Assembly: GCA_014804385.1 (NCBI GenBank)
Contig: JAAUZW010000045.1
Span: 43,812 to 54,981, forward strand
Origin: Lachnospiraceae bacterium
GTDB lineage: Bacteria > Bacillota > Clostridia > Lachnospirales > Lachnospiraceae
Reading direction: 5' to 3'
Length of the DNA stretch: 11,170 nt
In this document: in pieces, positions 6,430 through 11,170 of the stretch
Numbering within the stretch: position 1 is the first letter of the stretch
Layout: each line of letters opens with the position of its first letter
The notes under the pieces: generated by a model
The model's input: only the letters and a program-made list of their open reading frames with translations
Told to the model about the DNA's origin: nothing
The model's database searches: none
Made by a program: the position numbers and the translations under genes

Positions 6430-7920
6430 TTATGGGAGGACACGTTTCTCTTTTCGAGCGATCCGCCAGACCGCAAATTTTCCCGCTGTCACGGCCACCG
6501 GAAGTCCTCCCGGCGCCATGATCCACTGACTGGCAATATACAAATTTTTGATTCCCTTTATCATTCCTTTCACGCGGAAAGACTTTACTCCCTTTTTCGT
6601 AATAAAACTCATATAGGCCCCGTGATATGCGTTACAATACCGTTCGTAGGTAACCGGCGTCCAGCAGTCCAGAAATTCCATATGCCCCCGAAGCCCGGGA
6701 AACTGTATGCACAGCCTCTCTTCTATCGCCCTTACCGCTTCCTTTTTCTGTCTTTCGTATTCTTCTCTGGGCAATCCTTCCCAATATAAATATTCCCTGT
6801 CAAATTGCGGGATATTGATCTGCAAAACCACCTTTCCCGCAGGGGCAAATTCCGGTTCGTATTCATAACTCTTTATCGAAACCCGATCTATTTTCTTTCC
6901 TCCGACTGTAAAGGGGCTGCAGTCAAAGAAAATGGTTCCCTGTTCTTCATATGCACCGCGGTCTGCCACAAAAGCGGCCTGAACTGCACTGAAAAGAGGA
7001 TATTTTTCTGTGTCTGCATAACAGTTCCGCCATCTTGCATCCATATTGGCTTTCCCGAGCAAATGGTCGAACATTTCCATCGTGTCCACAGCCGAGATCA
7101 CATAGTCCGCTGATACCTTTTTCTCTTCTGTTTCAATCCCCACCGCCTTTTTATTTTCTATCAGAATCCTTACTACAGGCGTGCTGCAATATAAGTTTCC
7201 GCCCAACTGCCGAAATCGTTTCACCATACGGTTTGCCATCGCCAGGGAGCCGCCTTTTGGAATTTCACCGTTACCGGATGCAATAGTGGCATAAGAAACC
7301 AGAAATGAGTATGCAACGTATTCTTTGGGCAGATAATCTGTAAACAACGTCTGCAATGCGGGATGTCTGAAACGGCCTGCCATCTCCTGCAGATCGATGG
7401 AACCATATTCCTTCATCACCTTCGATATGTCAGCCATGGAAGCACCCATACGAATATAGTCGCGGATCCCCATCGCATCCATAGGCTTTTCGACCGGCAT
7501 TTCACAAGCCGTTGCATATTTCACATGCTCTATAAATTTCTTGATTTCCGTTTCATCCTCCGGCGACAACCGGAGAAGCTCTTCCTCCGTTCTCTCCAGA
7601 TTCTTCCACAGAGTTACCCGTTTTCCTCCTGTGATGCTTGTATAAAAGCTGTCACCGCCAACAAATTTTGTATCTTTCTCCAAGGCGCCTACTGTTTCCC
7701 ACACTTCGCGAAGCGCTGTTCCCTTTTTCGTTCCGGTAAGCCAATGAATACAGTTATCAATATGACAACTCTTTCGGTTCCATCCCATACACTGCCCGCC
7801 GGCTATGGGATTCTTTTCATAAATATCCACCTCATAACCTGCCATTCTTCCATAAATGCCCGCTGCCAGTCCCGCGATCCCGCCTCCTACGATCACAATC
7901 TTCTTTTTACTTTCTTTCAT
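6430..7920 (-). CDS. Phytoene desaturase (CrtI)-like FAD-dependent oxidoreductase
   Basis: This is a 496-residue flavoprotein. An N-terminal Rossmann fold (GGGIAGLAAGIYGRMAGYEV, 12-31) ends with the acidic residue E35, which contacts the FAD ribose. GGQCMGWNRK follows, as in CrtI/carotenoid-isomerase proteins. The C terminus has the matching FAD motif NLYIASQWIMAPGGLPVAV. A disulfide-like or metal-like C-x4-C (SCHIDNC, 51-57) is also present. The ATG at 7920 has GGGAGGAG 4 nt upstream; the upstream frame to 7974 overlaps the tetR stop and is rejected. The TetR gene ends 31 nt upstream, so the two are probably co-transcribed. No carotenoid synthase or isoprenoid gene is nearby. In anaerobic Firmicutes this family often acts on other hydrophobic substrates, so the true substrate is unknown. 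Confidence 0.88.
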   Translation of the reverse strand: MKESKKKIVIVGGGIAGLAAGIYGRMAGYEVDIYEKNPIAGGQCMGWNRKSCHIDNCIHWLTGTKKGTALREVWETVGALEKDTKFVGGDSFYTSITGGKRVTLWKNLERTEEELLRLSPEDETEIKKFIEHVKYATACEMPVEKPMDAMGIRDYIRMGASMADISKVMKEYGSIDLQEMAGRFRHPALQTLFTDYLPKEYVAYSFLVSYATIASGNGEIPKGGSLAMANRMVKRFRQLGGNLYCSTPVVRILIENKKAVGIETEEKKVSADYVISAVDTMEMFDHLLGKANMDARWRNCYADTEKYPLFSAVQAAFVADRGAYEEQGTIFFDCSPFTVGGKKIDRVSIKSYEYEPEFAPAGKVVLQINIPQFDREYLYWEGLPREEYERQKKEAVRAIEERLCIQFPGLRGHMEFLDCWTPVTYERYCNAYHGAYMSFITKKGVKSFRVKGMIKGIKNLYIASQWIMAPGGLPVAVTAGKFAVWRIARKEKRVLP

Positions 7921-7951
7921 GTCTCTCCTCCCGCAGATCGTCTGCTCCCTG

Positions 7952-8539
7952 TCACTCAATACGCTTTTTCTCACTCCGCAGCATATCTACCACCCAGCTC
8001 GGATCGGGCAGCATAATCTCAGGGCGGGAAGCGTACTGCTCCATGATGCCATGAATCGCACACCAATACATATTGGACAATGCCATGACATCCCCCTGCC
8101 GAATGCTCCCGTCCTGCTGCCCCGCTTCCACCCTGCTTTGGCTATATGCGATCGGATCCACAGAAGCCGCCAGCCTGCGAAGTCTCTCGGGGATATCCTC
8201 AGCCCGCACCACATGGCCCATAAATACAAACATTTGCGCAATAGAATGATTTTTCTTCACGCTGGCAAACAGCATTTCAGTAAACTGACAGAAATAATCC
8301 AGACCGTTCTCTGCCTGGATCTGCATCGGCATACGCATTCCTTCCAGTCCGATATTGATCAATTCTTCCAGCAGCGCTTCCTTCGTAGGAAAATAATGGA
8401 ACAGCAGCCCCTCGCTGATGCCCGCCCGTCTGGATATCTGGCTTGTTTTCGTTCCATAATATCCACGCTCCACAAACAGATCCAGTGTCGTCTGTATAAT
8501 CTGTAATCTTCTGACTTCCTTCTGCTCTTTCCTTGTCAT
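7952..8539 (-). CDS. TetR/AcrR family transcriptional regulator
   Basis: This 195-residue DNA-binding protein has a standard TetR N-terminal domain (about 10-58). The helix-turn-helix is TSQISRRAGISEGLLFHYFPTKEALL. A helical ligand-binding domain follows, with no close family signature. The ATG at 8539 is preceded by GGAGGAG about 7 nt upstream. It is the first gene of a leftward unit with the CrtI-like oxidoreductase and is divergent from the EFR1-type gene. By family habit it probably represses its own promoter, and perhaps the divergent one, until a small hydrophobic ligand binds. That is inference. Confidence 0.93.
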   Translation of the reverse strand: MTRKEQKEVRRLQIIQTTLDLFVERGYYGTKTSQISRRAGISEGLLFHYFPTKEALLEELINIGLEGMRMPMQIQAENGLDYFCQFTEMLFASVKKNHSIAQMFVFMGHVVRAEDIPERLRRLAASVDPIAYSQSRVEAGQQDGSIRQGDVMALSNMYWCAIHGIMEQYASRPEIMLPDPSWVVDMLRSEKKRIE

Positions 8540-8588
8540 ATGCCCTCTCCTCCAATGGATCCGTACGATTTAACAGTAGCACAGGTAG

Positions 8589-8616
8589 AAAATAATTTAT
8601 AGAATAATTTACTCAA
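8589..8616 (-). promoter_or_regulatory. Candidate tetR promoter with overlapping imperfect palindrome
   Basis: Leftward, TTGAGT (8616-8611) and TATTTT (8594-8589) are spaced by 16 nt, each matching the consensus at four positions. A 21-bp imperfect palindrome (8590-8610, arms AAATAATT and AATAATTT, one mismatch in the first eight pairs) covers the spacer and -10. It is a plausible TetR operator for autoregulation, but the AT-richness makes chance symmetry likely. Confidence 0.4.
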
Positions 8617-8647
8617 TGAAAAATCCTCCCCTTACGATGTCGGACGG

Positions 8648-8676
8648 TTGCCCGAAAAAAATACATATGATAAAAT
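8648..8676 (+). promoter_or_regulatory. Promoter of the EFR1-type gene
   Basis: TTGCCC (8648-8653) and TAAAAT (8671-8676) are separated by 17 nt, with an extended -10 TGA just before TAAAAT. Transcription would start near 8683, about 32 nt before the TTG start codon. The upstream ATG codons at 8616 and 8667 would lie outside the transcript, which supports the downstream TTG start. Confidence 0.65.
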
Positions 8677-8714
8677 ACATTTTACAAATAAAGCGACAAG
8701 GAGAGGTCCTTAAT

Positions 8715-9488
8715 TTGATTGGGATATATTTTAGCGGAACAGGAAACACGAGATACTGTGTTGAAAAATTTATGCAGGAATATGATTCTGTAGCAGAAGC
8801 ATTTCCTATAGAAGCAGAAAATGCCGTGCAAAAAATAACAGAACACAACGAAATCATCATGGGGTATCCGGTGCAGTTCAGTAATATTCCTAAAATTGTA
8901 AAGGATTTTATTACGGATAATGCAAGTTTGTGGAACGGCAAAAAGATATTTATTATTGCAACCATGGGATTGTTCAGCGGAGACGGAGCCGGAATCCTTG
9001 CCCGATTACTGACCGGCTACGGCGCCATGATAACGGGAGGCCTTCACTTACAGATGCCCGATAGTATTGGCGATGAAAAAGCATTGAAAAGAACGCTGTC
9101 TCAAAACCGAGAGCTGGTGTGCAAAGCGGAACAAAAGATCACGCAGGCTGTACAAAGATTGAAAAATGGTCAACCGCCGCAAAACGGATTGCGCTGCTAT
9201 CATCATTTAGCCGGATTATTCGGACAGAGGTTATATTTCTATCATAAGACCAAAAATTATTCAAACAAGCTAAAGATCGACAATAACAAATGTATTGGCT
9301 GCGGAAAATGCGTCTCTGTCTGCCCCATGCAAAATATAGCTTTAAAAGAAAAGCAGGCCGTGCCAGACAACAAATGCACCATGTGCTATCGCTGCATCAG
9401 TCTGTGTCCGACACAAGCGATCACTCTATTGGGCAAAAGAGTTTACGAACAATGCTATATCGAAAAGTATCTCGAAAAAGACATTTGA
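8715..9488 (+). CDS. EFR1-type protein: flavodoxin domain plus 2x[4Fe-4S] ferredoxin
   Basis: This is a 257-residue electron-transfer protein. The N-terminal flavodoxin domain begins IGIYFSGTGNTRYC, with the FMN phosphate loop SGTGNT (7-12), and runs to about residue 150. Two [4Fe-4S] motifs follow: C193-x2-C196-x2-C199-x3-C203-P and C221-x2-C224-x2-C227-x3-C231-P. All eight Cys are present. The TTG at 8715 is chosen because AAGGAGAGG lies about 8 nt upstream, the family normally begins right at the first beta strand, and the promoter lies downstream of the longer ATG option (8616). The gene looks more AT-rich than its leftward neighbours. It diverges from the tetR/CrtI-like unit and may supply electrons to that flavoenzyme (inference). 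Its TGA stop lies inside the -35 box of the next promoter. Confidence 0.9.
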   Translation: MIGIYFSGTGNTRYCVEKFMQEYDSVAEAFPIEAENAVQKITEHNEIIMGYPVQFSNIPKIVKDFITDNASLWNGKKIFIIATMGLFSGDGAGILARLLTGYGAMITGGLHLQMPDSIGDEKALKRTLSQNRELVCKAEQKITQAVQRLKNGQPPQNGLRCYHHLAGLFGQRLYFYHKTKNYSNKLKIDNNKCIGCGKCVSVCPMQNIALKEKQAVPDNKCTMCYRCISLCPTQAITLLGKRVYEQCYIEKYLEKDI

Positions 9489-9513
9489 CAAAAGAGAAAT
9501 CCAATGCTAAAAT
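9485..9513 (+). promoter_or_regulatory. Near-consensus promoter of the ABC-F leader
   Basis: A perfect TTGACA (9485-9490) is followed 17 nt later by TAAAAT (9508-9513), with an extended -10 TGC (9505-9507). The start point would be near 9520. It is the best sigma-A promoter in the window, and its -35 overlaps the stop codon of the EFR1-type gene (9486-9488). Confidence 0.85.
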
Positions 9514-9527
9514 AACTTCATCTTACC

Positions 9528-9657
9528 AGAGAGAGGTGAAAGGATGAAGAGATAATCTACTTTTGATCACATGAAGGTTTTGACAGTGGGGATGACTATC
9601 CCTATCCTGTTTTTCATGTCGCCAAAAGTGGATTATGTTCTCATAACCTCTCTTTTT
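9528..9657 (+). promoter_or_regulatory. Long imperfect leader hairpin ending in a T-run
   Basis: Nested complementary arms are, from outside in: AGAGAGGT (9530-9537) with ACCTCTCT (9646-9653), ATAATC (9552-9557) with GATTAT (9631-9636), ACTTTTG (9559-9565) with CAAAAGT (9623-9629), ACATGAA (9569-9575 region) with TTCATGT (9613-9619 region), ACAG with CTGT, and GGGAT with ATCCC around GACT. Five T follow the outer arm, so the outermost stem could act as an early terminator. The left outer arm is the Shine-Dalgarno of the upstream ORF, so a ribosome there would open it. Confidence 0.65.
9544..9555 (+). CDS. Three-codon upstream ORF (Met-Lys-Arg)
   Basis: ATG AAG AGA TAA follows AGAGAGGTGA, whose AGGTGA part matches the 16S anti-Shine-Dalgarno well and is correctly spaced. 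The initiation signal is stronger than chance would suggest for such a short frame. Very short upstream ORFs that sense PTC-targeting antibiotics are known ahead of other ABC-F genes. A ribosome stalled here would cover both the Shine-Dalgarno and the left arms of the long hairpin. Confidence 0.6.
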   Translation: MKR

Positions 9658-9678
9658 GTGTGTATATTTTGTTGGTGA
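9571..9678 (+). other. Possible 35-codon hydrophobic leader ORF or decayed gene
   Basis: ATG (9571) to TGA (9676-9678) encodes a hydrophobic 35-residue peptide starting MKVLTVGMTIPILFFM. It has no ribosome binding site of its own, but it is in the same frame as the Met-Lys-Arg ORF, separated by the TAA at 9553-9555 and five sense codons. It could be a second leader peptide, the remnant of a 44-residue small membrane protein interrupted by one stop, or a chance frame in a T-rich leader. Confidence 0.25.
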
Positions 9679-9720
9679 TATCTGCAATTTATCAATCCCT
9701 GTGAGGTTAGAGTATGTAAT

Positions 9721-9752
9721 GGAACTGTTTGGCGGCAAACGGTTCCTTTTTT
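9721..9752 (+). terminator. Intrinsic terminator/attenuator just before the ABC-F gene
   Basis: GGAACTGTTTG (9721-9731) pairs with CAAACGGTTCC (9736-9746) over 11 bp, including one T-G wobble, around the loop GCGG. Six T follow (9747-9752). It lies only 27 nt before the ABC-F ATG and downstream of that gene's promoter, so it should cut off most transcripts unless overridden. GGTTCC (9741-9746) can alternatively pair with GGAACC (9755-9760). Confidence 0.9.
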
Positions 9753-9779
9753 ATGGAACCTTTGAAGGGAGCGATGTAT

Positions 9780-11170
9780 ATGGCACAGATCAGTGTAAAC
9801 AATCTTACGTTTTGTTATGAGGGCAGCTTCGACCCTGTCTTTGAAAATGTTTCTTTTTCCATCGATACCGATTGGAAACTGGGCTTTATCGGCCGCAACG
9901 GTAAGGGCAAGACCACCTTTCTGAATCTTTTGCGCGGAAAGTATTCCTATCAGGGCTCTATCGACACTGCGGCGGTATTTGACTATTTCCCCTACCCCGT
10001 CACGGAAAGCCAGCGAAAACTTACCGCAGCTGAATTCATCGAAGAATTAAAAGTCGGCTGCGAAACGTGGCATGTGATCTGCGAACTGACACAATTAGGG
10101 GAAAGTGCGGAACTTCTCTACCGCCCCTATGAAACGTTAAGTTTCGGGGAGCAGACGAAAATTTTACTGGCGGTTTTGTTTTCCGGTGAAAATGATTTCC
10201 TTCTGATCGACGAGCCCACCAATCATCTGGATCATAGCGCCAGAGAAACGGTGAAAAGCTATTTATCTTCCAAGAAGGGATTTATTCTGGTGTCCCATGA
10301 CCGGGATCTGCTTGACGCCTGCACAGACCATGTTTTAGTGCTGAATCGACAGACCATCGAGGTGCAGAGCGGGAATTTTTCAAGCTGGTGGGAGAACAAA
10401 CAGCGAAAAGACCAGTTCGCCCAGTCAGAGAATGAGAAGCATCTGCGAGAAATTCGAAAATTAAAAGAAGCCTCCAGGCGCGCCTCCGTTTGGGCTGACA
10501 AAAATGAAAGCACTAAGATTGGATTTGATCCTACAAAGGAGCATGACAGAAGTATCGGCGCAAGGGCCTATATCGGCGCCAAAACAAAGAAGATGCAAAG
10601 CCGGGTCAAACAGATGAGCCAAAGAATTGATCGGGAGATTTCGGAAAAAGAAGGTCTTTTACAGGATCTGGAAGCGCCTGTAGATTTAAAGCTGGTACAG
10701 CTCTCCCATCACAAAGATGTCCTGATCCGTCTGAAAGATTACAGTGTACAGTATGCCGATGCGGCACATCCTGTTTTTTCAGATGTTTCCTTCACCCTGC
10801 ACCAGGGAGACCGAATCGCCTTGGAGGGTGAAAACGGCTGCGGAAAAACCACCCTCCTCAAACTGCTTTTGCAAAAGGCAGGCGTTTCTGAATCCTCTAT
10901 GAATGTAGTAGAAAAAGGCATCTGCGAAACGGCGGCGGGCCTTGTGATCTCCTATTGCAGTCAGGATACCTCCCACCTACAGGGCTCTCTTACGGATTTT
11001 TGCGAAGCCCACAAACTGAACACAAGTCTTTTCTTCTCTATCCTGAGACAGCTTGATTTTGAGCGGGTGCAGTTTGTGAAAAATATGGAGCAATATTCGG
11101 AGGGGCAAAAGAAAAAGGTACTGCTTGCGGCAAGTCTGCTGACGCCTGCCCATCTCTACATCTGGGATGA
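9780..11170 (+). CDS. Lsa-like ABC-F ribosomal protection ATPase (3' partial)
   Basis: The frame is open for 463 codons to the window edge. ABC-F proteins are soluble twin ATPases that bind the ribosomal E site and dislodge lincosamides, pleuromutilins and streptogramin A from the peptidyl transferase centre. ATPase domain 1 has Walker A GRNGKGKTT (38-46), signature LSFGEQ (120-125), Walker B LLIDEPTNHLD (141-151) and the VSHD switch (171-174). A charged linker with the resistance-determining tip (about 205-300, including IGARAYIGAKTKKMQSRV) follows. Domain 2 has Walker A GENGCGKTT (350-358) and a divergent signature YSEGQ (439-443). The window cuts off at LYIWD, within the second Walker B. 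The N terminus (VNNLTF-YEGSFD-VFENVSFSIDTDWKLGFIGRNG) strongly recalls Lsa(A)/Lsa(E), about 495 residues, so roughly 30 residues are missing. There are no transmembrane domains, so it is not an exporter. GAAGGGAG precedes the ATG. Confidence 0.93.
   Translation, partial: MAQISVNNLTFCYEGSFDPVFENVSFSIDTDWKLGFIGRNGKGKTTFLNLLRGKYSYQGSIDTAAVFDYFPYPVTESQRKLTAAEFIEELKVGCETWHVICELTQLGESAELLYRPYETLSFGEQTKILLAVLFSGENDFLLIDEPTNHLDHSARETVKSYLSSKKGFILVSHDRDLLDACTDHVLVLNRQTIEVQSGNFSSWWENKQRKDQFAQSENEKHLREIRKLKEASRRASVWADKNESTKIGFDPTKEHDRSIGARAYIGAKTKKMQSRVKQMSQRIDREISEKEGLLQDLEAPVDLKLVQLSHHKDVLIRLKDYSVQYADAAHPVFSDVSFTLHQGDRIALEGENGCGKTTLLKLLLQKAGVSESSMNVVEKGICETAAGLVISYCSQDTSHLQGSLTDFCEAHKLNTSLFFSILRQLDFERVQFVKNMEQYSEGQKKKVLLAASLLTPAHLYIWD

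Larger units (their letters stand above)
9520..9779 (+). promoter_or_regulatory. Attenuator-type 5' leader of the ABC-F gene
   Basis: About 260 nt separate the promoter from the ABC-F ATG. In order they hold a strong Shine-Dalgarno (AGAGAGGTGA, 9530-9539), a three-codon upstream ORF (9544-9555), a long imperfect hairpin ending in a T-run (9528-9657), a segment able to re-pair with it (9703-9712), a strong intrinsic terminator (9721-9752) and GGAACC (9755-9760), complementary to the terminator's 3' arm. The combination of a strong constitutive promoter and a terminator before a ribosome-protection gene fits ribosome-mediated attenuation, as known for other ABC-F genes. The mechanism here is inferred from pairing alone. 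Confidence 0.75.

Noticed and set aside
9528..9657. Long hairpin as a MITE or other mobile element
   Set aside because: No flanking target-site duplication is visible, and the outer arms coincide with a Shine-Dalgarno and a T-run placed between a promoter and the gene, which fits a regulatory leader better.
9523..9738. Leftward 71-codon frame across the ABC-F leader
   Set aside because: It has no ribosome binding site or recognisable motif, and the segment is better explained by structured leader RNA on the + strand.

Overview
The window looks like a chromosomal segment from a Gram-positive Clostridia, most likely a gut Lachnospiraceae. The evidence is strong AGGAGG-type ribosome binding sites before almost every gene, a mid-range GC content, an EFR1-type flavodoxin/ferredoxin fusion protein, a DUF1189-like membrane protein and an Lsa-type ABC-F gene. 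This placement is inferred from gene content and style; no marker gene is present.

Left end (1-170): the last 22 codons of an unidentified rightward gene end at 69. They are followed by three closely spaced hairpins. The third overlaps the 3' end of a convergent leftward operon.

Leftward operon (4455 to 154), in transcription order: a small cupin (4374-4045), a MATE-family efflux transporter (4023-2647), an Xaa-Pro aminopeptidase (2650-857, start overlapping the MATE stop as ATGA) and a class II, FucA-like aldolase (798-154). The tight spacing argues for one mRNA, with a good sigma-A-like promoter at 4427-4455.

Middle (4604-6301): a rightward gene encodes a multi-spanning DUF1189-like protein with a Q/N/P/Y/G repeat tail at its N terminus. 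It converges on a leftward gene for a soluble, helical protein with an extremely glutamate-rich C-terminal half. A strong bidirectional terminator (5661-5689) lies between them.

Redox cluster (6430-9488): a TetR regulator and a CrtI/phytoene-desaturase-like FAD oxidoreductase form a leftward two-gene unit. A divergently transcribed EFR1-type protein (flavodoxin plus 2x[4Fe-4S]) lies on the other side of the promoter region. The arrangement suggests a TetR-controlled redox system with an unknown substrate.

Right end (9485-11170): an Lsa-like ABC-F ribosome-protection ATPase runs off the window edge, with about 463 codons visible. It is preceded by the best promoter in the window and a leader of about 260 nt. 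The leader carries a three-codon upstream ORF (Met-Lys-Arg-stop), mutually exclusive pairings and a strong intrinsic terminator just before the gene. This has the architecture of an antibiotic-responsive attenuator and is the most interesting signal here.
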